A DNA stretch of 64,000 bases from assembly GCA_018261905.1 (NCBI GenBank), contig JAGTRU010000012.1, positions 37,170-101,169 on the forward strand, given 5' to 3'. Positions 33,342 to 43,014 of the stretch are shown in pieces. Each line of letters opens with the position of its first letter. Within the stretch, counting starts at the first letter, position 1. The stretch comes from Pseudomonadota bacterium (lineage in GTDB: Bacteria; Pseudomonadota; Gammaproteobacteria; Burkholderiales; Rhodocyclaceae). A model generated the notes under the pieces. It saw only the letters and a program-made list of their open reading frames with translations, was not told the origin of the DNA and made no database searches. Made by a program: the position numbers and the translations under genes.

Positions 33342-34846
33342 GTCGCCCGGGCCCAGTTCAGCGTGCGGCTGACGGCACGTCGCCAGTCGGCGAACCGGGC
33401 GGCCCGCTGGTCTTCCGCCATGGCCGGCTCGAAGCGGCGTTCGGCTTGCCACAGCGTCGTCAGTTCCTCTTCGTCCTGCCAGAAGCCGACGGCCAGACCG
33501 GCCAGGTAGGCGGCGCCGAGCGCCGTCGTTTCGGTAACCCGCGGCCGGACCACGGGGACGCCGAGGAGATCGGCCTGGAACTGCAGCAGCAGGTCGTTGC
33601 GGGCGGCCCCGCCATCGACGCGCAGTTCGCGCATCGGCTGGCCGGCATCGCCTTCCATCGCCTGCAGGACTTCGGCACTCTGGAAGGCGATCGCTTCCAG
33701 CGCGGCGCGCGCGATATGGCCGCGGTTGGTGCCGCGCGTCATGCCGAACAGGGCGCCGCGGGCGTCGGGGTCCCAGTACGGTGCGCCGAGGCCGGTGTGG
33801 GCCGGCACCAGGTAGACGCCGCCGTTGTCCGGGACCGAGGCGGCGAGCCCTTCGATCTGGTCGGTACGGCTGATCAGGCCGAGGCCGTCGCGCAGCCATT
33901 GCACGGTGGCGCCGCCCATGAAGACGCTGCCTTCGAGCAGGTAGGTGGTGCTTCCCCGGCGTTGCCAGCCGATGGTGGTCAGCAGTTGATGGCGCGAAGC
34001 CATCGGCTGCGCTCCGGTGTTCATCAACAGGAAGCAGCCGGTGCCGTAGGTGTTCTTGGCCATGCCGTGTTCCAGGCAGGCCTGGCCGAAGGTTGCCGCC
34101 TGCTGGTCGCCGGCCATGCCGCAGAGGGGAATGGCGGCGCCCAGCCAGGCCGGGTCGAGGCTGGCGATGTTGCCGCTGCTGTCGACTAGGCGCGGCAACA
34201 GCGCCGCCGGGATCTTGAGCCGGGCCAGCAATTCCTCGTCCCAGCACCGGCGATGGATGTCGAAAAGCAGGGTGCGCGAGGCATTCGACGGGTCGGTGAG
34301 GTGCTGGCGGCGGCCCGTCAGATTCCAGGCCAGCCAGCTATCGATGGTGCCGCCGGCCAGTTCGCCGCGTTCGGCCCGGGCGCGGGCGCCGGGCACATGG
34401 TCGAGCAGCCATTGCAACTTGGGGCCGGAAAAGTAGGCGTCGAGGACGAGCCCGGTGCGCGCCCGGAACAAGTCGCCATGGCCGGCGGCCGTCAGTTCGT
34501 CGCAGATGCCGGCGGTGCGCCGGTCCTGCCAGACGATGGCGCGGTGCACCGGGCGGCCGCTGGCGCGCTCCCAGAGCACCGTCGTCTCGCGCTGGTTGGC
34601 GATGCCGACGGCGGCGATCTGCGCCGCGGTGACGCCGTGCTGGCGCAGGACGGCGCGGGCGACGCCAAGCTGGGCCTGCCAGATTTCATCGGCGTCATGC
34701 TCGACCCAGTCGGGCTGCGGGTAGTACTGGGTGATTTCCTGCTGGGCGAGGCCGTGGATATTGCCCCGCCGGTCGAACAGGATGGCGCGGGCGCTGGTCG
34801 TGCCCTGGTCGAGGGCCAGGACGAACTGGTCGGAACGGACTTCCAT
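33338..34846 (-). CDS. glpK: Glycerol kinase
   Basis: FGGY-family kinase of 502 residues that phosphorylates glycerol. Motifs: [15 protein letters not shown] at the N-terminus, [34 protein letters not shown] and [20 protein letters not shown]. The ATG at 34846 has GGAGAT six bases upstream; a TTG 15 bases earlier is less likely. It is the first gene of the glpKD operon. No glpF or glpR was seen in the window. Confidence 0.95.
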   Translation of the reverse strand: MEVRSDQFVLALDQGTTSARAILFDRRGNIHGLAQQEITQYYPQPDWVEHDADEIWQAQLGVARAVLRQHGVTAAQIAAVGIANQRETTVLWERASGRPVHRAIVWQDRRTAGICDELTAAGHGDLFRARTGLVLDAYFSGPKLQWLLDHVPGARARAERGELAGGTIDSWLAWNLTGRRQHLTDPSNASRTLLFDIHRRCWDEELLARLKIPAALLPRLVDSSGNIASLDPAWLGAAIPLCGMAGDQQAATFGQACLEHGMAKNTYGTGCFLLMNTGAQPMASRHQLLTTIGWQRRGSTTYLLEGSVFMGGATVQWLRDGLGLISRTDQIEGLAASVPDNGGVYLVPAHTGLGAPYWDPDARGALFGMTRGTNRGHIARAALEAIAFQSAEVLQAMEGDAGQPMRELRVDGGAARNDLLLQFQADLLGVPVVRPRVTETTALGAAYLAGLAVGFWQDEEELTTLWQAERRFEPAMAEDQRAARFADWRRAVSRTLNWARAT

Positions 34847-34948
34847 GCGGATCTCCGGCAAGCGGTGTCCGGCCAGTATAGCCGGCTCTCCGAGGGATGC
34901 GGCAGCGCCGCTCGCGGGCAGTCTGGCCGGCCCGCGCCGGGGGCCGGT

Positions 34949-35605
34949 TTAGCGGCGGCGGGTGGCCTGCAGTTCGTCGTCGATCAGGCGCTGCAGTTGT
35001 TCGAAACCAAAGCTCGGCAGCGGCTTGCCGTTGACGAAATACTCCGGGGTCATCGTCACGTTCAGGGTCTTGGCGTCGGCCAGGTCTTGGGCGATGACCT
35101 TGGCGATTTCCGGCGAAGTCAGGTCGAAAGCCATCTGTTCCATGTTCAGTCCCAAGCCGTCGAGATGCTTCCAGACCCGATCGACCTGCGCCGTGTGGTT
35201 GGCTACCCAGTCGGGTTGCGCCGCCAGGATGGCCTCCAGCACCGGCCAGAATTTACCCTGCAGACGAGCCGCTTCGAGCAGCCCGACGACCTTGTCGGAA
35301 CCGTTATGGAAAGGGGCATAGCGCAGCACGAGGCGAATCTGCTCGGGGTTGGCTTGCAAGATTGCTTTGACCCGCGGATAGAAGTCCCGGCAGGTTTCGC
35401 AGGCCGGGTCGAAAAATTCGACGATGACGACCGGTGCCTCGACCTTGCCGAGGGCCGGCGAGTGCAGGCGCACCAACGCCGAGCGGTTGGCGGTGGCCAG
35501 TTGGCCGGCCGCCTTTTCCTGTTGCGCCGAGTAGAAATAGGCGCCGCCCGAGAAGGCAATGAGCAGGAACGTCAAGGCGACGACGAAAAGGGTTTTCTGG
35601 TTCAT
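34949..35605 (-). CDS. DsbA-family periplasmic thiol:disulfide protein
   Basis: Protein of 218 residues with an N-terminal signal anchor (LFVVALTFLLIAFSGGAYF) and a thioredoxin-like domain containing the active site CETC (Cys69 and Cys72) and a cis-Pro segment (VTMTPEYFVNG). It should act in the periplasm. Its start overlaps the dsbB stop by four bases, so the pair is one operon and DsbB probably reoxidises it. The CETC dipeptide differs from DsbA's CPHC, which implies a different redox potential. Confidence 0.88.
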   Translation of the reverse strand: MNQKTLFVVALTFLLIAFSGGAYFYSAQQEKAAGQLATANRSALVRLHSPALGKVEAPVVIVEFFDPACETCRDFYPRVKAILQANPEQIRLVLRYAPFHNGSDKVVGLLEAARLQGKFWPVLEAILAAQPDWVANHTAQVDRVWKHLDGLGLNMEQMAFDLTSPEIAKVIAQDLADAKTLNVTMTPEYFVNGKPLPSFGFEQLQRLIDDELQATRRR

Positions 35606-36117
35606 CGGGGACTCCTGGAGTGCGCGGCGAGCAGCAGCGCGGCGATGGAAATGAAAGCGAAGATGGAGAGCAGCGGGATGGTCAGGAATCCGAACCAGGT
35701 CACCACCGTGACCGAGCAGGGGACGCCCGGCATGCAGGGCTTGATGCTTTCCGGAATGACCCCGGCCACCAGCAATTGGTGAAAGATGGCGATCAGGCCG
35801 CCGATGCCGGCCAGCGGCAGGGTATAGCGGACGACCTTAGGATCGTAGGGAAAGAGGCCGAAGGGAAGGAGCACGGCCAGCGGAAACATGAAGATGCGCT
35901 GATACCAGCACAAGGTGCAGGTTGGGTAATGCATCACTTCGCCAAAGAAAAGGGCGCCGAGGGTCGACGTGCTGGCCACCAGCCAAGCGGCGAAAACCAG
36001 TTGCCAGGCTCGAACGGCGGCGGGTGTGGGCGGGCGAAGGTGGGCGGGGGGCATGGTCGAACTACTCGGGACGGCGTTGAGCTGCGCACTATACCGATTA
36101 GACCTCGGCACTGCCAT
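35602..36117 (-). CDS. dsbB: DsbB-family disulfide bond formation protein
   Basis: Inner-membrane protein of about 171 residues with four predicted helices. The first redox pair is CTLC (YPTCTLCWYQR) and the second pair is in KPCMPGVPC. DsbB proteins move electrons from DsbA to quinone. The ATG at 36117 has a GGAAGG site; an internal ATG at 36054 lacks one but would remove a long hydrophilic N-terminus, so the start is moderately certain. It is coupled to the DsbA-like gene. Confidence 0.88.
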   Translation of the reverse strand: MAVPRSNRYSAQLNAVPSSSTMPPAHLRPPTPAAVRAWQLVFAAWLVASTSTLGALFFGEVMHYPTCTLCWYQRIFMFPLAVLLPFGLFPYDPKVVRYTLPLAGIGGLIAIFHQLLVAGVIPESIKPCMPGVPCSVTVVTWFGFLTIPLLSIFAFISIAALLLAAHSRSPR

Positions 36118-36292
36118 GGCGTGCCCTTCCTTCACCGAACAGCCGGCTCACGATCTGCCAAAAAAACATCAATCCTGTCGCTCCGAATCCCCTCCGTCCC
36201 GGAGCGGCTTTATGTCGCTTGGGCATTCTCCGGCCGGCCAAATCCTTCGCTCCTGCAGTGCCGCACGCTTGCGTCAGCTAACCGGAGGAGGC

Positions 36293-36928
36293 CTAGGGCG
36301 GGGCTTCGGCGGGGTTGAAATCGACGGCCAGGTCGATGCTGAAGCTGCGGCCGCGCAGGCTGGCCGGTACCTCGGTGTGGCTGGCGGCGAGCCCCATCAT
36401 TTCCAGCGCCGCCTGGTCGAGAACCGGGAAACTGCTGCTGCCCAGCAACTCCAGGTTGAGCGGGGCACCGCTTTCGGCGACCACCAGACGCAGGCTGACC
36501 CGGCCTTGCCAGCCGGCCGCGCGGGCGGCCGGTGGGTAGCGGCGAAACTGCCTGGCTTGTTGGCCGAGGGCGAGGTGATATTGGCGCAAGCCGGCCAAGT
36601 CGATGCCCTCATTGCTCGTCGCGGGCGGCGCTTCGGCCGGCTGTGGCGGATAGCGGCGCTCGGTCGCTGGCCGGGGGGCGGCTGGTTCGGCGGCGGCCCC
36701 AGGTCGGCGGGCGACGGCTGGCGGTGGTGGTGGGGCGACCGGCATCGCTTGCAAACTGGCGCGCAGGCTCCCGTGGGCGGCTGGCGAGGCCGGCGCCGGC
36801 AGCCGGCCGGGCGTTGGCGCCAGGAGCAGGGCATGGATCAGCAGGGAGGCGAGCAGCGGGCGGTGCAAGCGGCGCCAGTCGTCGAGCTGAAAGCCATGGT
36901 GCGGGAGCGGTAGGGAAAGCCAGGACAT
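36293..36928 (-). CDS. TonB-like energy transducer protein
   Basis: Protein of 211 residues with an N-terminal membrane segment (LLASLLIHALLLAPT), a Pro/Ala-rich periplasm-spanning middle, and a C-terminal TonB domain (YPPAARAAGWQGRVSLRLVV, then LELLGSSSFPVLDQAALEMM). No exbB or exbD is adjacent, so it may use partners encoded elsewhere or serve a role other than transport. Confidence 0.8.
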   Translation of the reverse strand: MSWLSLPLPHHGFQLDDWRRLHRPLLASLLIHALLLAPTPGRLPAPASPAAHGSLRASLQAMPVAPPPPPAVARRPGAAAEPAAPRPATERRYPPQPAEAPPATSNEGIDLAGLRQYHLALGQQARQFRRYPPAARAAGWQGRVSLRLVVAESGAPLNLELLGSSSFPVLDQAALEMMGLAASHTEVPASLRGRSFSIDLAVDFNPAEAPP

Positions 36929-37057
36929 GCCGCCGAGTATGTTCGTCGGCGCCGGCCGCGGTCAACGCGGCTTGCCGCGCCGGCCGCCCCGGGGCTACCC
37001 TGCGGTTTGTCGCCCGGCCGTCAGCGGTCCGGGCCAACCACTGCCCAGAGAAAAGCA

Positions 37058-37657
37058 ATGATCGCCAACCAGGAACGTTTCAATAAAGCCATCGCCCTGT
37101 TCGACGCCGCCAATGCCGAGGACCCCAATCTCGACGAAGGCCAGCCCAAGGAACTGCTTTACGCCATCCGGATGACCGAGATGATCGGCCGTTTTGCCCC
37201 GGCCGCCAGCGAAGTCGCCCAACTCGCCGTGCGCGCCCAGCACATCCGGCGGTGGACCGTGCCGCGCCACAATTATCCCCTCGGCAAACCCGGTTACTTT
37301 GCCTGGCGCACCGGTCTCTACCGCTTTCACGCCGAAACGGCGGCGGACCTGATGCGGCAGGCCGGTTACGACGTGGCGATGATCGAGCAGGTGAAAACGG
37401 CGGTCAGCAAGCAGGAGATGAAGAGCAACCCGGCGACGCAGATGCTCGAAGACGTCAGCAGCCTGGTTTTCCTCGAACATTACATGCAGGGCTTCGCCGG
37501 CCAGCACGCCGACTACAGCGAAGAAAAGTGGCTCGGCATCATCCGCAAGACGTGGAAAAAAATGTCCGACAACGCCCATGCCTTCGCCACCTCGGGCGGC
37601 ATCACGTTGCCGCCAGCGCTCCTGCCGCTGATCGAGAAAGCCCTGGCCGACGCCTGA
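37058..37657 (+). CDS. DUF4202 protein
   Basis: Protein of 199 residues, full length for DUF4202. Conserved parts are HIRRWTVPRHNYPLGKPGYF, LYRFHAETAADLMRQAGYD and EDVSSLVFLEHYM. His and Asp/Glu placement resembles HD-type helical proteins, but no enzyme activity is known. AGAGAAAAG precedes the ATG at 37058. Confidence 0.85.
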   Translation: MIANQERFNKAIALFDAANAEDPNLDEGQPKELLYAIRMTEMIGRFAPAASEVAQLAVRAQHIRRWTVPRHNYPLGKPGYFAWRTGLYRFHAETAADLMRQAGYDVAMIEQVKTAVSKQEMKSNPATQMLEDVSSLVFLEHYMQGFAGQHADYSEEKWLGIIRKTWKKMSDNAHAFATSGGITLPPALLPLIEKALADA

Positions 37658-37746
37658 TTTAGGCGTCTCCGGAACGGGCCGAGGGTCTGGCGCCGCCTCC
37701 CGGGGCATCGATTGATCGGCCTCGTTTTCCGGCTTTTTCGCCCTAA

Positions 37747-37760
37747 GTGCGATATCGCAC
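37747..37760. promoter_or_regulatory. Perfect palindrome GTGCGATATCGCAC
   Basis: A 14-base perfect palindrome 174 bases upstream of the CsbD-like gene, in an otherwise non-coding spacer. It could be an operator, possibly for the neighbouring Crp-family regulator, although it does not match the Crp or FNR consensus. Confidence 0.35.
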
Positions 37761-37934
37761 CGACAGTGCGGCCCGGGCTCGGTAGTCTGGATTTCGCCTC
37801 CCGGAGCGGCCTGCTGGCGCTCTGCAGGGTCGCCCCGTCGGCGGCCGTTGCCTTGCTTCGCGGCAGGGACGACGGCGGCAGCGGGGTGGGCGACGGGCAA
37901 TTTCGCCGGTCTGCCAAACACATGGAGTCTGGAT

Positions 37935-38156
37935 ATGAGCTGGGATATTGACGCGGAAGCATGGAAGCTGGTTCGGGGCAAAATCAAGTCGCGCTGGGGC
38001 AAGATCAACGAAGCCGTGCTCGTCGCCATCGACAGCAAGCGCGAAGGTCTGGTCAGCAAGGTGCAGGAACTCTACGCCGTGAGTCCGGAAGAGGCCGAAA
38101 CCCAGGTCAAGAGTTTCGAGTCGCACACCAAGGAACTGCGCCCCAAGGCCGCCTGA
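37935..38156 (+). CDS. CsbD-like stress protein
   Basis: Protein of 73 residues. AWKLVRGKIKSRWGKINEA, then KREGLVSKVQELYAVSPEEA follows the CsbD family pattern (weak at the N-terminus, with EAETQVKSFE at the end). These small helical proteins are induced by general or osmotic stress. GGAG precedes the ATG at 37935. It converges with the Crp-PAS regulator gene. Confidence 0.85.
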   Translation: MSWDIDAEAWKLVRGKIKSRWGKINEAVLVAIDSKREGLVSKVQELYAVSPEEAETQVKSFESHTKELRPKAA

Positions 38157-38203
38157 TCTGCGGCGACGGTCGGACTTCAAGGTCCGCCGTCGTTGCCCGG
38201 CGC

Positions 38204-39571
38204 TCAGCGTTTGTCGTTGGCGCGTCGGGTCGTGATGCCCTGGCCGAGGGGCAGGTTTTCAATGAAACGGCGGTAGCGCATTTCCGAATGTTCCAGCGCC
38301 TGCAGCGTGGCGCGCTGCTCGGTGATGTCCAGTAGCACCATCCGGCACTCGTGGCCGGCCTCGTCCGGCACCGCTTCGACCCGGACGGTGGCGGCCGGGC
38401 GCCAGGGCGTCGCGGCCAGTACGATCTCGCACAGGTTGCGCGTTTTCTCGTGCAGCACCTGGTCGACAAACTTGTCGAAGGCCGCCTGGCATTCCGGCGC
38501 CAGATAGCTGCCGAAACGCAGCCGGCTTTTCTGCGAGCGTTTCAGGCCGAGCAGAATGGCGCCGGCCAGGTTGAGATCAAGAATGTAGCCCCGGGCATCC
38601 AGCGTGAAATAGCCGATCGGCGCAAAGTCGTAGATGTCGGCATAGCGCTCGCTCCGTGCATCCGCCGTGTCAAAGGCCTGATGCAGCGCCTCGTTGCTGA
38701 TTTCCAGTTCGATCTTGCGGATTTCCAGCTCATGCAGCAGGCGCGCACTGTCCGAAGGGCTTTCCGGGTTCGCCGTCGGCAAGTCGCGCCAGCGCGCTTC
38801 GGCCCGTTGCCGCAAGCTTGCCGGCGGTGGGCGCGCGCGGCTGGGCAAGAGACTTTCCGCCATCGCCTGGAAGTAGCGCCCATATTCGCCACGGATGGCC
38901 CTGTAACACTCGCAGGCCGCGTCCTCCAGGCCGGGCCGGTCGAGGACGACGATCTTGCCACGCTGGTACTGGATCAGACCGGCCGCCTGCAGCTTGCCGG
39001 CGCCGTCGGTGACCGCTTCGCGCCGGACACCGAGCAGGCTGGCAATACGGTCCTGGGTCATGTTGATCGCCTCGCCGGGTCGCCGGTCGAGGCAAAGCAA
39101 CAACCAGCGGCAGAGCTGCTGGGCGATCGGATGGTGATTGGCACAGACGAAATTCTGCCCGGTCTGGGCCAGCAGGGCCTTGGCATAGCGCAGGGCGAGG
39201 CGCTGCAAGCGGCCGCCCTGGGCCAATTCCCAAGCCATGATCCCGGCTTTCAGACGATAGGCCTGGCCGGCACATTGAACGACCAGTTGCTGGCTGCTCA
39301 CGGTGTCGCCCAGCACCAGCGAAACGCCGACCAGTCCCTCGTTGCCGACCATGGCCAACTCCGTCGAGGCGCCGTTGGCGGTGCTGGCGATCAGCGAAAC
39401 GATGCAGGTGGTCGGGAAATAGACGTCGCTCAGCACCTCGCCGGCGTTCTGCAGGACGGCGCCGGCCGGCAGCGCAAGGAGTTCAAGATCGTCCTGCAAT
39501 AAGGCCAGTTCGCTGCTGCTCAGCCCGGCCAGAATGAAATTCGGCGGCCCGGGCAAGGCTGCGGGGGGCAT
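38204..39571 (-). CDS. Crp/Fnr-family regulator with C-terminal PAS domain
   Basis: Protein of 455 residues. The N-terminal cyclic-nucleotide-binding-like domain (GAVLQNAGEVLSDVYFPTTC) and Crp-type HTH (MTQDRIASLLGVRREAVTDG, about residues 170-190) are typical. Unusually, a linker and a PAS domain (YDFAPIGYFTLDARGYILDL) follow the HTH at the C-terminus, so two sensory inputs may meet in one regulator. The ATG at 39571 has AAAAGGAAAG upstream. Target genes are unknown; the CsbD-like gene is the convergent neighbour. Confidence 0.88.
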   Translation of the reverse strand: MPPAALPGPPNFILAGLSSSELALLQDDLELLALPAGAVLQNAGEVLSDVYFPTTCIVSLIASTANGASTELAMVGNEGLVGVSLVLGDTVSSQQLVVQCAGQAYRLKAGIMAWELAQGGRLQRLALRYAKALLAQTGQNFVCANHHPIAQQLCRWLLLCLDRRPGEAINMTQDRIASLLGVRREAVTDGAGKLQAAGLIQYQRGKIVVLDRPGLEDAACECYRAIRGEYGRYFQAMAESLLPSRARPPPASLRQRAEARWRDLPTANPESPSDSARLLHELEIRKIELEISNEALHQAFDTADARSERYADIYDFAPIGYFTLDARGYILDLNLAGAILLGLKRSQKSRLRFGSYLAPECQAAFDKFVDQVLHEKTRNLCEIVLAATPWRPAATVRVEAVPDEAGHECRMVLLDITEQRATLQALEHSEMRYRRFIENLPLGQGITTRRANDKR

Positions 39572-39716
39572 GGCTTTCCTTTTAGGGTGACCGGTCATCC
39601 TAAAATTGGACGGCCAAGCGTAGACAGCCTAAGCCCTTCGGCGCTTGGTCGAGGGATTTATTTTGGACCGGGAATAAGCCGTGTCGGCCAAGGAAATCAC
39701 GGATTTATCCTGAAAG

Positions 39717-39860
39717 CCTTGCCGCAGCGTCGCAGAGGAGTAGAGAAGAACGTGAAAACAGTGGCTTGCGTCGTTTTTGCAGCTCACCCCAAAGGTTGGC
39801 CGAATAATCCACGCAAGCCGCTGTTTTTCCTCCGCATCTCTGTGGCTTACTTGCGGTTGC
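39717..39860. repeat. MITE-like element with inner 17-base inverted repeat
   Basis: AAAACAGTGGCTTGCGT (39755-39771) is repeated inverted as ACGCAAGCCGCTGTTTT (39811-39827), one mismatch, around a 39-base loop. Outside these arms are degenerate CGCAGAGG/CTCTGTGG-type ends that match the element at 28682-28810. This 375-base spacer between the Crp-PAS gene and the FapA gene shows no coding frame. Confidence 0.55.
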
Positions 39861-39946
39861 TGGGTTTATTCCCCAGCGTTTGGGCCGAGCCCGACGTAGC
39901 GATTGTCAATTGCCCGTCGCCGGGCGTCCTCCGGTCTTTGGCGCAA

Positions 39947-41974
39947 TCAAGCAGGCGGCTCAGGCGGGTGGTTTAGTTCAGCGTTAACCTGGGTCTTGGC
40001 GTATTGCCAGGCGAATTGACCGCTGTCGCCGGAAAAGAGCGGCCGGCTTGCGTTGTCGGTGGCGCGCAGGCGCAGACGCAACTCCTTGGCCGGCAACTGG
40101 GCGAGCGGTGGCGCATCGAGCTTGACGGTCAGGCTGCGGATGCGGGTTTCGCCGACGATCTGGCCGACCGTGCAGGCGACGCCGACGCCGGCTTCCTGTT
40201 CGGCGCTGTCGAGGGCGGCCAACTGGCTGTGTACGTCCTCGATGTTGGCCTGCAGGGCATGCCCGCTGTCGCTCAACAGGCGCAGGGCACGCAGGGCGGG
40301 AGCGACCTGGGTGGCCAGTTTTTTCCAGCCCTCCTGCTGTTCCGGGGCCAGCGTCAGCTCCTTGCGCTGCAGTTTGCTGGCGATTTTCAGGTAATGGCTG
40401 ATTTCCTTTTGCTGCCGGATGCTGTCTATCTTGCGCTGCTGCTCCTCGAGGGCGGTCTTGAGCCTGGCTTCTTCCTCGTGCAGGTGGTTGCGTTTGGCGT
40501 GAAAGGCGGAGAGGTCGGGGACGAGCAGGGAAAAGACGTTCTCTACCTCGCGGGCGTTGCGGGCCTGGACGACTTCGACCTGGTGCCCGGCGATGGCGCA
40601 GCTTTCGGCGTTGGCGATGACGATCCGGTCGGCCAGGATATCGCAGCAGCGGGCCTGATCGATATGCACTTCGCGGCCGATGAGCAGGCAGTTCTCGGCT
40701 TTTTTCAGGTGCAGGCAACCGGCCGGGGCAAGCAGCGTCGCCCCCGAGCAGACGCCTTCGACGCTGATGTCGCCGGCTGCGTTGCTGGCGCTGCCGCCGA
40801 CCAGGTTGTGTTTGAGCAGGACTTCACCGCCCTGTGAAACGATGTTGCCGAAAACGTCGCCGTGGACAGTGATGCTGTGACATTTGACGGTGCGTTTTTC
40901 CTGGATTTCGCCGAACTCTTCGTACTCTTCACCGGCGAGCTGGAGGTCGCCGGTGGTGCGCAGGCTGACCCCTTCGCGACTGACGATCTTGGCGGTGATC
41001 GAGATCAGGCCGCTGGCCGCGTCGATATTGAGAAATCCGGCGGCGGTGGTGATCAGGCATTCGCCATCGGCTTCGTTGACGATCTGGGTGCCGGGGCCGG
41101 CGCAGTGGCTCAGGTCGAGGTCGGCCGGAAGGGGGGCGGGAATCGGCTTGCCGCTGATTTCGAGTCCGTCTTCGCCGGGCTGCCGGGGAAATTTCTTGAA
41201 TAGCCGCAAGTCCTTGGTCACCTGCGGGTGGCGGTTTTCGAACTGGGTCAGGTCGATACGGCCGCCCGACAGTCTTTTCGGGGCATTGCTGCGCTGCAGG
41301 TTGCTCGATTCCGGCTTGATCTCGGCGTCCTTGCCGGGAATGAAGGGGCGCGGCCGGGCGACGACGAGGCGCTCGGTCTTGCCGCTCTGTATCGCCTGGG
41401 CGACGGCGGCATAGTCGATGCCGTAGCGGATGTCCTGCAACCAGGCGGCGGCGATGAACTCATCGACATCGAGGCTGGTGCGCTCATTCAACGTGCGCTG
41501 TTCGACGCGCAAGAGGCCGAAACTGCCATCTTCGAGGTCGCCCATGATCGGTTCGTCGACCACGGTTTCAAGGTAGGCCGGCTCGAACAGATAAACGGCT
41601 TCGCCGTTGTCGACCTTGAGCTGGCGGTAGAGGGCCTGCCGCTCCGGGGCGAAGCTCAGGATGTTGCCGGCAAAGCGCAGGGTCGGCGGATAGCGCCCCC
41701 CCAGGCTGGCCGGGTCGTCGAACAGAAGGGCAATGAAAGGCGGGTAATCGAGCTGGCTGAAGAAGGTGCCGATGGCGAAGCTGCGTTCGACAAAGGCAAA
41801 AAACTGATCGTTCTGCGTTGCCTCGGCCAGATCGACATAGAGGCCGTCCGGACGTTGGCTGATGAACGAAGGTAGCGCGATTTCGCCCTCCTGGAGGTCG
41901 GCTAGGTTGCCGATGGCGCAAGCCTGGTCGCCGGCGGCGGGGGGGGAGGGGGGCATGGTGGGGGCGCTGTTCAT
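39947..41974 (-). CDS. FapA-family (DUF342) protein
   Basis: Protein of 675 residues. The central beta-helix-like region (DISVEGVCSGATLLAPAG, HIDQARCCDILADRIVIANA, CAIAGHQVEVVQARNAREVE) is the DUF342 core, followed by a coiled coil (HLHEEEARLKTALEEQQRKI). Some homologues (FapA, formerly linked to flagellar assembly) act in polysaccharide or pilus-related processes, but the role is not settled. No flagellar or polysaccharide gene is adjacent. The start at 41974 lacks a clear ribosome site; 41956 is an alternative. Confidence 0.85.
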   Translation of the reverse strand: MNSAPTMPPSPPAAGDQACAIGNLADLQEGEIALPSFISQRPDGLYVDLAEATQNDQFFAFVERSFAIGTFFSQLDYPPFIALLFDDPASLGGRYPPTLRFAGNILSFAPERQALYRQLKVDNGEAVYLFEPAYLETVVDEPIMGDLEDGSFGLLRVEQRTLNERTSLDVDEFIAAAWLQDIRYGIDYAAVAQAIQSGKTERLVVARPRPFIPGKDAEIKPESSNLQRSNAPKRLSGGRIDLTQFENRHPQVTKDLRLFKKFPRQPGEDGLEISGKPIPAPLPADLDLSHCAGPGTQIVNEADGECLITTAAGFLNIDAASGLISITAKIVSREGVSLRTTGDLQLAGEEYEEFGEIQEKRTVKCHSITVHGDVFGNIVSQGGEVLLKHNLVGGSASNAAGDISVEGVCSGATLLAPAGCLHLKKAENCLLIGREVHIDQARCCDILADRIVIANAESCAIAGHQVEVVQARNAREVENVFSLLVPDLSAFHAKRNHLHEEEARLKTALEEQQRKIDSIRQQKEISHYLKIASKLQRKELTLAPEQQEGWKKLATQVAPALRALRLLSDSGHALQANIEDVHSQLAALDSAEQEAGVGVACTVGQIVGETRIRSLTVKLDAPPLAQLPAKELRLRLRATDNASRPLFSGDSGQFAWQYAKTQVNAELNHPPEPPA

Positions 41975-42324
41975 TTTAATTATCGGTGACCGAGTTATCC
42001 GGCGATGAATTGCAAGGGTTCAACGACCGGGCAGGGGGTGACCAAAGCCATCCGGTGCGCCAGAGTGCCGCCAGTTTATAGCCGGCAGGCGGCAATGTTC
42101 AACACCCAGCGCCGGGCTGCCAAAGCCCGCTGCGGTCTGGCTTTTTCGTCGGGTGGCGCGGCGTTGTTCCACTTTCCTTGCTTGGCTTGGGATGCCGGGC
42201 GGTGGCGATGCGCCGGGGGTATGCGAACGGTTTTGCTTGACGATATTTTCAAGTCAAGGCGGCACCGCGGATAGAATTGGGCGCCACTCTTGCCTTGCCG
42301 TCGGCCCCCCTTGGGGCAGGGCTT
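41975..42324. other. Intergenic region without a recognised gene
   Basis: Spacer of 350 bases. It contains the short hairpin CTTGAC...GTCAAG around 42236-42258 and an AAAGCC/GGCTTTTT hairpin near 42119-42147, but no coding frame or structured RNA that I can support. Confidence 0.45.
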
Positions 42325-43014
42325 TTAGTGTGCGGCGCTTGCCCGGCGATAGCGCAAGGAGAGCCACGCCGCCAGCAGGCCGAGGCCCAGACCGCCGAGA
42401 ACATCGAGAAAGACGTGCTGACGGATGGCCATGGTCGAATAGGCGATACCGAGACACCAGGCCCAGTTGCCGGCCAGGACCCACGGCGGGCAGGCAAAAC
42501 GCTGCAGCAGGTGGTGCAACCACAGCGCCGAGAAAACCGAGGTGGCGACATGCAGCGAAGGGCAGGCGTTGCCGGCGGCGTCGATGCCCTTCAGGAAGTC
42601 GAGCTCGGGAAACCGTGTCCAGTCGATATCGGCCGGGGGGACGGTGGTCGGCCAGAAGTAGAAAATGGTCAGGCCGGCCAGACAGGTCAGGCCGATATCC
42701 CGGGCGTAGTTCCACAGTTCGCGGCGGGTCGCCAGCAAGGCGGGGGGCAGCGAGACATAGACCCACATCGAGACATAGAACGGCATGGCCAGCGGCTGCA
42801 CGTCGATCAGGCGATCGACCCAGGTGACGGGCATTATCGTTGCCGGATAAGCCGGATTCCTGAGCAAATAAAAATAGGCGTTGAAGAACAGGCTGATGAA
42901 AACGGTCGTGCCGATTGCCTTGAGATAGCCATGGCGGAAAATCATCACCGCTATCTGGCGGTACCATGGCGCTGGCGTCTCGGCAGCGCTGCCCGCTGGG
43001 CCGGGGCACTTCAT
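42325..43014 (-). CDS. PAP2-superfamily membrane phosphatase
   Basis: Inner-membrane protein of 229 residues with about six helices. PAP2 motifs are CPSLHVAT (motif 2, catalytic His) and STMAIRQHVFLDVLGG (motif 3, His and Asp). It fits the inositol-phosphorylceramide-synthase/phosphatidic-acid-phosphatase type. Substrate is unknown, perhaps a lipid phosphate. The start at 43014 is the first ATG with a long hydrophilic leader; 42943 would also keep all helices. Confidence 0.82.
   Translation of the reverse strand: MKCPGPAGSAAETPAPWYRQIAVMIFRHGYLKAIGTTVFISLFFNAYFYLLRNPAYPATIMPVTWVDRLIDVQPLAMPFYVSMWVYVSLPPALLATRRELWNYARDIGLTCLAGLTIFYFWPTTVPPADIDWTRFPELDFLKGIDAAGNACPSLHVATSVFSALWLHHLLQRFACPPWVLAGNWAWCLGIAYSTMAIRQHVFLDVLGGLGLGLLAAWLSLRYRRASAAH

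Noticed and set aside
32022-33509. A 495-residue open frame on the plus strand
   Set aside because: It is antisense to glpD and the end of glpK, which are well-supported genes.
42119-42258. Hairpins between the FapA and PAP2 genes as a terminator or riboswitch
   Set aside because: The stems are short, the T-run faces the strand without an upstream gene, and no riboswitch core is visible.
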